Source: MED-G105 sp039819085 (GTDB lineage Bacteria; Pseudomonadota; Alphaproteobacteria; Caulobacterales; Parvularculaceae). Taken from it: a stretch of 64,000 bases of DNA. Below the pieces are notes generated by a model, which searched no databases, was not told where the DNA came from, and saw only the letters and a program-made list of their open reading frames with translations. Below are positions 1 through 8,064 of the stretch, in pieces. Each line of letters opens with the position of its first letter. The first letter of the stretch is position 1. A program made the position numbers and the translations under genes. The stretch lies in assembly GCA_039819085.1 (NCBI GenBank), contig JBCBSQ010000001.1, positions 186,001-250,000 of the forward strand, in the 5' to 3' direction.

Positions 1-874
1 CCTGACCCCATTCCGCGTTAAGATCTGCAAGCGGCTTGGCGGCGACGATTTCCGCTTCGCTCCGCCCGGCGTCGATGAGCGCTTTCACACGCGACCGGAC
101 CTCTCGCAGCATCGCCAGGTTGCGAACGAGATCGGCCCTGGTTGCGAGCGGGCCATGGCCCGGAATGATCTTTGTCTCGGCGTCAATCATCCGAAGCGCC
201 AACTCCTGGGCTGCGATATAGCCGTCGAGGCCGCCGCCGGACGCGATGTCGATGAACGGGAAGCCGCCATTGAACAATAGGTCCCCCATGTGCAGCACAT
301 TTGCATTGCTGAAGTAGACAAACGCGTCGCCGTCGGTGTGGGCTCGAGGCAGGTCCGTCTGCGCGCCGGGATGGATGACCGACACTTCCCCGCCGTTCCA
401 GTGGAATGTCAGCGAGTGCGCAAATGTGATGACCGGCAAGGCGTCAGGCGGCGCCGGCGGCGTTACGCGTCCTTCGCCTCGATCAAGGCCGGTCTTGAGG
501 CGCGCTCTGACATTGTCGTGGGCGACGATATGGGCGCCCGCCTCGCCAAGCTTCTCGTTCCCGCCAGTATGATCGCCATGCCAATGGGTGTTAACGACGA
601 ATTCGATCGGGCTATCGGTAATCTCGCGGATCGCCGCAACGATTTTCTCGGTCAGCGGCGCATATTGGTCGTCCACCAGAAATGCGCCGTCGGCTCCCAC
701 CGAAAGTCCGAGATTGCCGCCGGCGCCGGTCAGCATGTAGACGCCGCCGCCAAGGTCCTGAGCCTCGATTTCGACATTGCTGAAGTCGCGTTGGGCGAGC
801 GCTGAATTGGTTAATCCAATCGCCAGCAGGGCTTGGGCGCAAATGAGGGCTGCGCGACGAATTGCGGAATTCAT
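1..874 (-). CDS. Periplasmic metallo-beta-lactamase-fold hydrolase (C-terminus cut by window edge)
   Basis: The frame is open from an ATG at 874 down to base 1, so the stop lies outside the window. The N-terminus is a signal peptide (a short Arg-containing start, a hydrophobic stretch, then an Ala-Leu-Ala site near residue 27), which predicts export. The metal-binding motif HWHGDH is at about residues 97-102. A later His-Thr-Asp, a Met-Gly-Asp-Leu-Leu stretch and a Pro-Gly-His-Gly motif complete the usual MBL-fold metal site. The family hydrolyses esters, lactams or thioesters, and the substrate here cannot be told. It resembles the secreted 'MBL fold metallo-hydrolase' proteins annotated beside B-type beta-lactamases. 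The ribosome-binding site is weak. Confidence 0.85.
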   Translation of the reverse strand, partial: MNSAIRRAALICAQALLAIGLTNSALAQRDFSNVEIEAQDLGGGVYMLTGAGGNLGLSVGADGAFLVDDQYAPLTEKIVAAIREITDSPIEFVVNTHWHGDHTGGNEKLGEAGAHIVAHDNVRARLKTGLDRGEGRVTPPAPPDALPVITFAHSLTFHWNGGEVSVIHPGAQTDLPRAHTDGDAFVYFSNANVLHMGDLLFNGGFPFIDIASGGGLDGYIAAQELALRMIDAETKIIPGHGPLATRADLVRNLAMLREVRSRVKALIDAGRSEAEIVAAKPLADLNAEWGQ

Positions 875-1216
875 TTTCAACTCGGATCCTGATAACTGGC
901 TGAAGATCAAAGAGGTTTAGTGTCTGGGCGGCGGATGCGGACGATGACGCCGGTCGGCGACAAACGCCAGCAATCGGCGTTCACGTTTTCGCTCGGAATT
1001 CGGTGTCGCGCTGGAAGAAGAGGGCGGTGGGAAGCGAGCCCGTCGGGGATCGAGCCTCGAAAACCGCCCCGCTATTTGGTCGTCAGCTTGCCGGGAGATT
1101 GCGGATAGCGTCGTCGGCGCATACGACTTGCATGCTGCGGAAACTGGCTGCGAATGCGGTTTTCGATAGCTAGCGGGGGCGTTGGCGATCCGCTCATGAG
1201 TGGCAAAGGTGTCGTG
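875..1216. other. Intergenic region, no gene recognised
   Basis: This gap separates the divergent MBL-fold gene and the DAHP synthase gene. Short open frames cross it, but they have no plausible ribosome-binding sites or protein-like composition and continue into the antisense of the DAHP synthase gene. I expect two divergent promoters here but cannot assign -35/-10 boxes with confidence. Confidence 0.4.
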
Positions 1217-2593
1217 ATGTCTGTGCAGGCTGTGGATAGCGAAATGAGACGAGAATGGTCGCCGGGAAGCTGGCGCGATCGGCCCGCGAAGCATATCCCG
1301 TCTGACTATCCGGATCCTGAGGCGCTCGCGGCTGTCGAAACGGAACTCGCAGGGTATCCGCCCCTGGTGTTCGCAGGCGAAGTGAGGACGCTGCGCGAGC
1401 GGCTTGCTGCCGTTGCGAATGGTGACGCGTTTCTGTTGCAGGGCGGCGACTGCGCGGAGAGCTTCAAGGAGTTCCACCCCAATAATATCCGCGACACGTT
1501 CCGCGTGCTGTTGCAGATGGCGGTGGCGCTGACGTTTGGCGCCGGCGCGCCTGTGGTGAAGGTGGGCCGTATCGCGGGGCAATTCGCCAAGCCGCGCTCC
1601 GCTCCGACCGAGACTCGCGGGGACGTGACGTTGCCGAGCTATCGCGGCGACAATATCAACGGGATGGAGTTTGAGGCCGGCTCGCGCAGCCCTGATCCGC
1701 AGCGGCTACTGAAGGCTTACGGCCAGGCGGCGGCCACGCTCAACCTCATTCGGGCTTTCGCGAACGGCGGCTACGCGTCGCTTTCCAATGTGCACCGCTG
1801 GAATCTCGAATTCGTCGCTGGCGATCGGCAAAGCGACAGGTACCGAGCCCTCGCCGACAAGATCTCCGAGGCGTTGACCTTCATGCGCGCCTGCGGGGTG
1901 ACTGGCGAGAAGGTGCCGTCGCTCCGGGAGACGGACTTCTTCACGAGCCACGAAGCGCTTTTGCTGGGGTTCGAAGAAGCGATGACCCGCGTCGATTCAA
2001 CAACGGGCGCCTGGTACGACACCTCCGCGCACATGATATGGATCGGCGACCGCACGCGGCAGCCGGACGGCGCGCATGTGGAGTTCTGCCGCGGCGTTGA
2101 AAATCCAATCGGCGTGAAGTGCGGGCCGACACTTTCGCCGGATGAATTGTTGCGGCTTCTCGACGTGTTGGATCCTCGCAACGAAGCGGGTCGGATTGTC
2201 CTGATCGCGCGGTTCGGGGCCGATAACGTCGCCGAAGGTCTGCCGGCGCTGGTGCGCGCCGTGTCGCGGGAAGGCCGCCGCGTCGTGTGGTCAAGCGATC
2301 CGATGCACGGCAACACGATCAAGACCGGCGCAGGCGTTAAGACGCGTCGGGTCGATTCAATCCTGAAGGAAGTCGACGCGTTCTTCGCGGTTTGCCGCGC
2401 CGAAGGCGCGCATCCGGGCGGCGTGCATTTCGAAATGACCGGTCAGGATGTCACGGAGTGTCTCGGCGGTAGTGAAGAAGTCACAGAGAGCGACTTGAAC
2501 TCCCGTTACCACACGCACTGCGATCCGCGCTTGAACGCCAGCCAGGCGCTGGAGCTGGCGTTCATCCTCGCCGACCGGCTTAAGGCGCAATAG
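1217..2593 (+). CDS. Class II 3-deoxy-7-phosphoheptulonate (DAHP) synthase
   Basis: It condenses phosphoenolpyruvate with erythrose 4-phosphate, the first step of the shikimate pathway. Plant/microbial class II hallmarks are visible: LQGGDCAESF (metal-binding Cys), KVGRIAGQFAKPRS, the WSSDPMHGNT segment with its metal-ligand His, and HFEMTGQDVTEC with its acidic ligand. The start chosen is the ATG at 1217, preceded by AAAGG about eight bases upstream. It gives 458 residues, the usual length, and places the SPGSWRDRPAKHIP segment near the N-terminus as in relatives. An ATG at 1196 is possible. No chorismate mutase domain is fused. The gene seems monocistronic; a short GC hairpin at 2603-2616 follows the stop but lacks a T-run. 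Confidence 0.95.
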   Translation: MSVQAVDSEMRREWSPGSWRDRPAKHIPSDYPDPEALAAVETELAGYPPLVFAGEVRTLRERLAAVANGDAFLLQGGDCAESFKEFHPNNIRDTFRVLLQMAVALTFGAGAPVVKVGRIAGQFAKPRSAPTETRGDVTLPSYRGDNINGMEFEAGSRSPDPQRLLKAYGQAAATLNLIRAFANGGYASLSNVHRWNLEFVAGDRQSDRYRALADKISEALTFMRACGVTGEKVPSLRETDFFTSHEALLLGFEEAMTRVDSTTGAWYDTSAHMIWIGDRTRQPDGAHVEFCRGVENPIGVKCGPTLSPDELLRLLDVLDPRNEAGRIVLIARFGADNVAEGLPALVRAVSREGRRVVWSSDPMHGNTIKTGAGVKTRRVDSILKEVDAFFAVCRAEGAHPGGVHFEMTGQDVTECLGGSEEVTESDLNSRYHTHCDPRLNASQALELAFILADRLKAQ

Positions 2594-2730
2594 CAATCTG
2601 GAACCGCCTCGGCGGTCCTGGCTGAAACACCCGGTAACATTCTTTGAATGCCGCTTTGCCGAAACGCGGTGTAGAGTCGTTACGGTTTTCCCCTATGCCT
2701 TTGTCGTTGTCTGGGGAGAGAGCGGGGATC

Positions 2731-3690
2731 ATGCTTAGAGAGTTGCGCGCAGGCGTTATTGGCGCGGGTGTATTCGGAGGCTTCCACGCCAACAAATACG
2801 CGGCGGCTGAAGATGTTCGGCTATCCTGCGTATTTGATTTGGACGTCTCCAGAGCCAAGCGCCTCGCTGACCGCTTTGGCGCGGCGACGGCGAAGTCAAT
2901 CGACGAGTTTCTCGATCGGGTTGACGTCGTGACGATCGCTTCGCCCGCGGAGTCCCATTTTGCGCTGGGTCGGGCCGCGCTCGCGGCGGATCGTCATGTT
3001 TACGTCGAAAAGCCGCTCGCGATGCAGGTCGATGACGCAAATGCGCTTGTTCGCTTGGCGGGACAGCGCGGGAAAGTTCTGTTTGTCGGGCATCAGGAGC
3101 GCTTGGTTCTGGACGCGATTGGTCTATTCGGGTCGAACGAGCGTCCGATCAAGGTTGAGTTCTCCCGGTGCGGTCCTTCTTCCGGTCGCTGCGAAGAAGT
3201 GTCTGTGGTCTGGGATCTGATGATCCATGATCTGGATCTCGCCGCGCGACTAGGGTGCGGCCGACCGGTCGACGTGCGCGCAGCCGGCTCCGACCATGAG
3301 GCTATGGCGACCATCGATTTTGAGAATGACTGCGTTGCTTCATTCCTCGCGAGCCGCCGTTGCAGTGATCGTCGTCGCATGATGACCGCGCACTATCCTG
3401 ACGGCGTCGTCACCGTTGATTTCCTTAGCCGGTCCCTAACGTCGACGCGCCCTGATGGCGTGCTGCGTCAAGTGGCGCTTGGCGCGGCGCTCGACGACCC
3501 GCTCGGGGCGAACGTGTCGAAGTTTCTTGCTTGCGTTCAAGGCGATGAATCGTGTGGCGTAGCGGCCGCTGATGGGGCCGATTCGATCGCGCTCGCCGCA
3601 TTTGTGGACGGTGCGATTGCGTCGGTCAATGCGGGACAATCACAGAGCGGCGTCGGCCTGGAAGACGCCGCCCGTCGTCTGTCCGCGTAA
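2731..3690 (+). CDS. Gfo/Idh/MocA family NAD(P)-dependent oxidoreductase
   Basis: The N-terminal Rossmann motif GVIGAGVFGGFH is at about residues 7-18, and the family's catalytic EKP motif (YVEKPLAMQ) is near residue 93. Together they mark a Gfo/Idh/MocA dehydrogenase, a family that oxidises or reduces sugars, inositols and related polyols. The protein has 319 residues, close to the family norm. The C-terminal half carries the expected VWDLMIHDLDLAARL helix that lines the active site. The ATG at 2731 is chosen because it leaves only a few residues before the Rossmann strand; an upstream ATG at 2644 would add a tail with no homologous look. No sugar-metabolism gene lies nearby, so the substrate is unknown. 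Confidence 0.85.
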   Translation: MLRELRAGVIGAGVFGGFHANKYAAAEDVRLSCVFDLDVSRAKRLADRFGAATAKSIDEFLDRVDVVTIASPAESHFALGRAALAADRHVYVEKPLAMQVDDANALVRLAGQRGKVLFVGHQERLVLDAIGLFGSNERPIKVEFSRCGPSSGRCEEVSVVWDLMIHDLDLAARLGCGRPVDVRAAGSDHEAMATIDFENDCVASFLASRRCSDRRRMMTAHYPDGVVTVDFLSRSLTSTRPDGVLRQVALGAALDDPLGANVSKFLACVQGDESCGVAAADGADSIALAAFVDGAIASVNAGQSQSGVGLEDAARRLSA

Positions 3691-4000
3691 TCTTCGCGGC
3701 GTTCGCACGCCATCCAAGTATCCGGTTCGTCTTCGCTGCTAGCGCGGGGCCCTTGCGCGCGCCGTTCCAGCCTGTCCGTTTTCCGGAACGCTGTATTTCC
3801 TGAGCGAAGCAGAGTTATCACGTGATATAACACTAGCCTGTAAGCAGATTGCCGGCCTGCGGCGAGAGGGACCCGGGCTGTGCTGGTCTGATGAGCAGAA
3901 TGCCGCGCGTATGTCGCGCGAGATGCGCTGACTGCTCGCGGCAACTCGAGTGTGTAGATCGGCCATTGGCGCCAGCTGGATTTGCGGGAGCAGATTGACG
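3691..4000. other. Intergenic region upstream of the Fur-family gene
   Basis: No coding frame here looks real. The region contains one notable AT-rich palindrome (3814-3831, listed separately) and presumably the promoter of the regulator gene that follows. Confidence 0.4.
3814..3831. promoter_or_regulatory. Candidate Zur/Fur-type operator palindrome
   Basis: An AT-rich dyad in GC-rich surroundings. The core TATCACGTGATA (3816-3827) is a perfect 12-base palindrome, with GTTAT at its left edge and ATAAC at its right. Zur boxes of proteobacteria are typically GTTAT...ATAAC dyads. The site lies about 170 bases upstream of the Fur/Zur-type gene, so autoregulation is possible. This is an inference from motif shape only. 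Confidence 0.35.
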
Positions 4001-4441
4001 ATGGATGGCGACGACCGAAGCGACGGATCGACGGATGCGCTGACGCGTGGTTCGGCCAAAGATGCGCCGAGCGGGCTTGGCAAAAACGAAAAGCGCGTAT
4101 GGATCGCCATGCTCGAAAATGGCGGCCCAATGAAGGCGTATGAGATTCTCGACGCGTTGAAGGGTGGCGGCGTGCGCGCGCCGATGACCGTTTACCGCGC
4201 GCTCGAGGGGCTTGAGGGCAAAGGCCTGATCCACAAACTCGAGGGCAAAAACGCCTATATCATCTGCAACCATGATAGGCCGCACCGGTTGCAGGCGTTT
4301 CTGGTTTGCGAGGAATGCCCGACAGTCCGGGAGATTGATATTGACGGCCTTGAAGGGCTGCTCAAGCCTTACGCCGAGGAGGCGGGGTTCTCTTTAGCCT
4401 CCGCGCGGTTGGAGCTTCGCGGCCGCTGCGAAGAATGCTGA
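4001..4441 (+). CDS. Fur-family transcriptional regulator, probably Zur-type
   Basis: A 146-residue metal-responsive repressor. The winged helix is formed by GGPMKAYEILDAL and GVRAPMTVYRALEGLEGKGLIHKLEGKNAYI. The metal-binding half has an HDRPHRLQAFLVCEEC segment and a second CxxC pair at the extreme C-terminus (GRCEEC), the structural zinc site of this family. The ELRGRCEEC ending and the short, His-poor tail look more like Zur than Fur, Irr or PerR, but no znuABC genes are in the window. The ATG at 4001 follows a GGGAG motif; an in-frame ATG at 3950 would add an unlikely Cys-rich leader. It presumably binds as a dimer to AT-rich dyads such as the one at 3814. Confidence 0.8.
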   Translation: MDGDDRSDGSTDALTRGSAKDAPSGLGKNEKRVWIAMLENGGPMKAYEILDALKGGGVRAPMTVYRALEGLEGKGLIHKLEGKNAYIICNHDRPHRLQAFLVCEECPTVREIDIDGLEGLLKPYAEEAGFSLASARLELRGRCEEC

Positions 4442-4571
4442 CACGATCGCTGTTCCTTGAGTTGTGAGCCGGCGAGTTTCGGCGCATGCGACATGATTGC
4501 GCCGTGTATTTTCCCAATTCTCCGCCGGCGCCCTGTCACGTTACGCTTTAGTTTGCTATCCAATGCGCTCG

Positions 4572-4778
4572 CGTCGCGGGAGAGATCGGCCGTCTTGGTG
4601 TGGCCGGCGCCGAAGGAGCAACCGCCCCGGAAACTCTCAGGCAAACGGGACCGCACGCGCAATAAAGGCTGGAAAGCGAGATGGTCCGACGTCTTGTCGG
4701 GTCGTTCGAGCACCGAAGGAGTAAGCGCGCGGCGGGCTGTTGCGGCGCGTGAAATCTCTCAGGTTCCCTGACAGCCGG
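4572..4778 (+). promoter_or_regulatory. Tandem glycine riboswitch (two aptamers) upstream of gcvT
   Basis: Two copies of the glycine aptamer signature lie head to tail. The first runs from GGGAGAG (4578-4584), through GCGCCGAAGGAGCAA, to ACTCTCAGGCAAA with GGGACC (about 4652). The second starts near AGCGAGAT (4676-4683), repeats CACCGAAGGAGTAAGC (4711-4726) and ends with ATCTCTCAGG then CCCTGACAG. Helix P1 of the second copy can form from GAGAT (4678-4682) with ATCTC (4754-4758). This is the standard cooperative tandem form, which normally switches glycine cleavage genes on when glycine is abundant. The leader ends about 65 bases before the gcvT start. No obvious terminator hairpin with a T-run follows, so control may be at translation. 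Confidence 0.95.
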
Positions 4779-4841
4779 GGCCGCTCTCGATCGCCCGCGA
4801 GTTTTCCGCGGGCCTTGCGACAGGAGAACGGTTTCGGCGCT

Positions 4842-6002
4842 ATGGCCATAGACGACAAGAATCTGAAGCGCACGCCTCTTTATGAAGCGCACCATGCGGC
4901 CGGCGCTAGGTTTGGCGCGTTCGCGGGATACGACATGCCCATTCAGTATCCTGAGGGCGTGATGCGCGAGCATCTGCACACACGCGCTGCGGCGGGTCTG
5001 TTTGACGTGTCTCACATGGGGCAGGCGTTCTTGCGGGCGAAAGGCGTGTCACTTGGCGTCGCGGACGCGAATGAAAAGGCGGCGCGCGCGCTTGAAACGC
5101 TTGCGCCCGGCGAATTCCTGAAGCTGAAGCGGGGCGGCCTTCGTTACTCCGTGTTCCTCAACGAAGATGGCGGCGTTCTGGACGATTTCATCGCCACTCG
5201 CGCGCTGGAAGAGGCGCGCGACGGCGAGTTCTTTCTCGTGGTCAACGCGGCCTGCAAGGAGCAGGACTTCGCATTGATCCGTCAACGGATTGGTGATGAG
5301 GTCGACCTTGAGGTTTTGGAAGACCGCGCGCTCCTCGCCCTGCAGGGGCCAAAGGCCGCCTCGATCATCGCGAGGCTGTTCCCGGAGGCGGCGTCGCAGG
5401 GCTTTATGACGATGCGCTGCGCCCGATGGGAGGGCGCTGACCTCCTTTTGTCGAGGTGTGGCTACACAGGCGAAGACGGTTTTGAGATCTCCCTCCCCGC
5501 CGCGGTGGCGACGCGGTTCGCCGAAGCGTTGCTCTCGGATGAGGATGTTAAGTGGATCGGGCTTGGCGCGCGCGACAGCCTTCGCCTGGAGGCGGGGCTT
5601 TGTCTTTACGGGCATGATCTTGACGAGACGACGTCCCCCGTTGAAGGCGCGATCGAATTCGCAATCGGCAAACGGCGGCGCAAGGAGGGCGGTTTTCCGG
5701 GGCATGAACGCATTTCGCGTGAGTTGGCCGACGGGCCGCGCCGGCGCCGGGTTGGCGTCGCCCCCGAAGGCCGCGCGCCCGTTCGCGAGGGCGCGGAGAT
5801 TTTGAGCGCCGACGGAGCGCCGATCGGGCGCGTTACGTCCGGCGGCTATGGCCCGACCGCCGAACGGCCGGTCGCAATGGGATATGTCGAGGCGGCGCAC
5901 GCTGAAATCGGAACGCCGCTTCAGGTCTTAGTGAGGGGTAAGAAGCTGCCTGCTGCGGTCGCCGAGACGCCATTTGTTCCGCAGCGGTATTATCGGGGAT
6001 AG
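4842..6002 (+). CDS. gcvT: Glycine cleavage system T protein (aminomethyltransferase)
   Basis: The T protein transfers the methylene group from aminomethyl-lipoyl-GcvH to tetrahydrofolate and releases ammonia. The 386-residue protein opens with LKRTPLYEAH and FAGYDMPIQYP, continues with GLFDVSHMGQ and GGVLDD (the region of the conserved catalytic Asp), and has the folate-site stretch SRCGYTGEDGFEISLP plus GARDSLRLEAGLCLYGHDLDE. All are characteristic. The ATG at 4842 is the only sensible start. An AGGAG lies 15 bases upstream, which is rather far. It is the first gene after the glycine riboswitch and is followed closely by gcvH. Confidence 0.97.
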   Translation: MAIDDKNLKRTPLYEAHHAAGARFGAFAGYDMPIQYPEGVMREHLHTRAAAGLFDVSHMGQAFLRAKGVSLGVADANEKAARALETLAPGEFLKLKRGGLRYSVFLNEDGGVLDDFIATRALEEARDGEFFLVVNAACKEQDFALIRQRIGDEVDLEVLEDRALLALQGPKAASIIARLFPEAASQGFMTMRCARWEGADLLLSRCGYTGEDGFEISLPAAVATRFAEALLSDEDVKWIGLGARDSLRLEAGLCLYGHDLDETTSPVEGAIEFAIGKRRRKEGGFPGHERISRELADGPRRRRVGVAPEGRAPVREGAEILSADGAPIGRVTSGGYGPTAERPVAMGYVEAAHAEIGTPLQVLVRGKKLPAAVAETPFVPQRYYRG

Positions 6003-6013
6003 GAGCTTTCGCA

Positions 6014-6385
6014 ATGACGGTGAAATACACCAAAGAACACGAATGGGTCCGGGTCGAGGGCGATGTCGCGACGGTCGGCATCACGCCGCACGCGGCGGAA
6101 CAGCTCGGCGACGTTGTCTTTGTCGAACTGCCTGAGGTGGGCGCGGCGTTCGAGCGCGAGGCGGACATGGCGGTCGTCGAATCTGTGAAAGCCGCGTCCG
6201 ACGTTTATGCGCCGGTGTCCGGCGAGGTTGTGGATGTGAACGCAGCGATCGTTGAAGACCCCTCTCAGGTGAACGCCGACCCCGCTGGCGGCGCCTGGTT
6301 CGTAAAGATCAAGCTGTCAAACGCCGGCGAACTCGACGGTCTGATGGACGAAGCCGCCTACAAGTCGTTTGTGGAGTCGCTTTAG
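6014..6385 (+). CDS. gcvH: Glycine cleavage system H protein (lipoyl carrier)
   Basis: A 123-residue lipoyl carrier that shuttles the aminomethyl group between the P, T and L proteins. The lipoylation site is Lys59 in the segment AVVESVKAASDVYAPVSGEV. The start KYTKEHEWVRVEG and the ITPHAAEQLGDVVFVELPEVG stretch are family hallmarks. It starts 11 bases after gcvT and ends 3 bases before gcvPA. Re-oxidation of its dihydrolipoyl group needs a dihydrolipoamide dehydrogenase; lpdA at 34145 is the only one in this window. Confidence 0.97.
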   Translation: MTVKYTKEHEWVRVEGDVATVGITPHAAEQLGDVVFVELPEVGAAFEREADMAVVESVKAASDVYAPVSGEVVDVNAAIVEDPSQVNADPAGGAWFVKIKLSNAGELDGLMDEAAYKSFVESL

Positions 6386-6388
6386 GAT

Positions 6389-7729
6389 ATGAGATACCTT
6401 CCGTTATCGGATGAAGACCGTCAACAAATGCTGTCGGTTATCGGCGCGAAGAGCGTGGCGGACCTGTTCGCTGATATTCCCGAGGACGCGCGGGATCCGA
6501 CGTTCAACCTGCCGGACCATAAATCAGAGCTGGAAGTCGATCGGCTGCTCGGCGCGCTAGCGGCGAAGAATCGAACCGCGTCCGAGGGGCCGTTTTTTCT
6601 TGGCTGCGGCGCTTACAAGCACCATGTCCCGGCCACCGTCGATCATATCATTCAGCGCTCGGAGTTTTTGACTTCGTATACGCCTTATCAGCCAGAAATC
6701 GCGCAGGGCACACTTCAGTATCTGTTCGAGTTCCAGACGCAAGTCGCGGCGCTGACGGGGATGGAGGTCGCCAACGCTTCCATGTATGACGGCTCGACGG
6801 CCTGCGGCGAGGCGGCGCTCATGGCCCGCCGCGTGACGAAGCGAAGCCGCGTCGTCCTGGCGGGCGGGCTGCACCCGCACTATGCCTCTGTGACGCGCAT
6901 GAGTTCGGAGCTCGTCGGCGACGACGTCGTTTTCGCGCCGATGTCGCCGGATGGCGAGGAGAATCTTGCGAATCTGATCGACGACAGGACGTCGTGCGTC
7001 GTCGTTCAGAACCCGGACGTCTTCGGCAATGTGCGCGATCTGCGCCCAATTGCGGCGGCGGCGCACGAGAAAGGCGCGCTGCTGATCGCCGTCTTCACAG
7101 AGGCGATGTCGCTGGGCGCAATCGAAAGCCCCGGCGCAATGGGCGCTGATATCGTCGTCGGCGAAGGTCAGTCGATTGGCAATCCGCTTACCTTTGGCGG
7201 GCCTTATGTGGGGCTCTTCGCCACTCGCGAAAAGCACGTGCGCCAAATGCCAGGGCGGCTTTGCGGAGTTACAACGGATGCGGAAGGAAAGCGCGGCTTT
7301 GTCCTGACGCTGTCGACCCGCGAACAGCACATCAGGCGTGACAAGGCGACCTCCAACATCTGCACCAACTCCGGCCTGTGCGCACTCGCGTTCACTGTCC
7401 ACATGACGCTATTGGGAGAGGCGGGCCTTCGTCGCGCGGCGATGCTGAACCATGAGGCTGCGTGCCGCACGGCGGACGCGCTGTCCGGCGTAGAGGGCGT
7501 CGAAGTCCTCACTCAAGCCTACTTCAATGAGTTTACCGTCCGACTGCCGAAGCCGGCGGAAGCGGTCGTTGACGCGCTAGCGTCGAAGGGGATCATCGCC
7601 GGCGCGCCCGGCGGCAGGTTGTGGCCGGATGAACCGCAGGCTGAAAACCTTCTGATCGTCGCCGCGACGGAATGTACGACGGATGCGGATGTGTCCGCGT
7701 TCACGGACGCCTTGCGTGGAGCGCTTTGA
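6389..7729 (+). CDS. gcvPA: Glycine dehydrogenase (decarboxylating) subunit 1
   Basis: The N-terminal half of the split P protein, 446 residues. With GcvPB it forms the PLP enzyme that decarboxylates glycine and loads GcvH. Typical features are MRYLPLSDEDRQQML at the start, LGCGAYKHHVPATVDHI, the YTPYQPEIAQGTLQYLFEFQT stretch, and NASMYDGSTACGEAALMA. It begins 3 bases after gcvH, and its TGA overlaps the ATG of the small following gene. This split PA/PB form is common in many bacteria, in place of the fused ~950-residue P protein. Confidence 0.96.
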   Translation: MRYLPLSDEDRQQMLSVIGAKSVADLFADIPEDARDPTFNLPDHKSELEVDRLLGALAAKNRTASEGPFFLGCGAYKHHVPATVDHIIQRSEFLTSYTPYQPEIAQGTLQYLFEFQTQVAALTGMEVANASMYDGSTACGEAALMARRVTKRSRVVLAGGLHPHYASVTRMSSELVGDDVVFAPMSPDGEENLANLIDDRTSCVVVQNPDVFGNVRDLRPIAAAAHEKGALLIAVFTEAMSLGAIESPGAMGADIVVGEGQSIGNPLTFGGPYVGLFATREKHVRQMPGRLCGVTTDAEGKRGFVLTLSTREQHIRRDKATSNICTNSGLCALAFTVHMTLLGEAGLRRAAMLNHEAACRTADALSGVEGVEVLTQAYFNEFTVRLPKPAEAVVDALASKGIIAGAPGGRLWPDEPQAENLLIVAATECTTDADVSAFTDALRGAL

Positions 7730-8064
7730 TGGATGTTCTGGCGGCGAGGCGGTTCGAGGTCGTCGACGACAGTGCGGTGCGCGCGGCTGACGTGTGCGTC
7801 TTTCAACCGAGTGAGGCGGCAAACGGCGACTGGATCTGCCGGCTGCAATTGCGGGGGTTTTGGGATACGGACGATCAGCCCCACGCGTATTGGGGCGTCG
7901 ACGCCTGGCAGGCTCTGATCCACGCTATGAAGATTGCGCCGACTGTGATCGCTGGAACGGCTGAGTTTACAGGAGGGCGGCTGCGCTTCCTCGGGGAAAC
8001 TCTGACGCCTGCGAACCTTTGTGACGTAATGCAGATTGGCTATCCGTCGATGGAGACACGATAA
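7729..8064 (+). CDS. Unknown small protein coupled inside the gcv operon
   Basis: A 111-residue protein that I do not recognise as a characterised family. Its ATG shares one base with the gcvPA stop (TGATG), and its TAA shares one base with the gcvPB start (TAATG), so all three are translationally coupled. It is soluble, with no signal peptide or membrane segment. It is rich in aromatic residues around FWDTDDQPHAYWGVDAWQAL (residues 42-61) and has two Cys (about 22 and 34). The WGVDAWQAL motif followed by a beta-rich half looks like a compact alpha/beta domain. An accessory role in glycine cleavage is only suggested by position. The start at 7729 is preferred to an in-frame ATG at 7672, which lies inside gcvPA. 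Confidence 0.8.
   Translation: MDVLAARRFEVVDDSAVRAADVCVFQPSEAANGDWICRLQLRGFWDTDDQPHAYWGVDAWQALIHAMKIAPTVIAGTAEFTGGRLRFLGETLTPANLCDVMQIGYPSMETR

Noticed and set aside
917..1582. 221-codon open frame on the minus strand over the start of the DAHP synthase gene
   Set aside because: It is antisense to a confident conserved gene, very Arg/His-rich, and has no plausible ribosome-binding site. Shadow of a GC-rich gene.
2603..2616. Short GC hairpin after the DAHP synthase stop as a terminator
   Set aside because: The loop is only two to four bases and no T-run follows, so it does not meet intrinsic terminator criteria.
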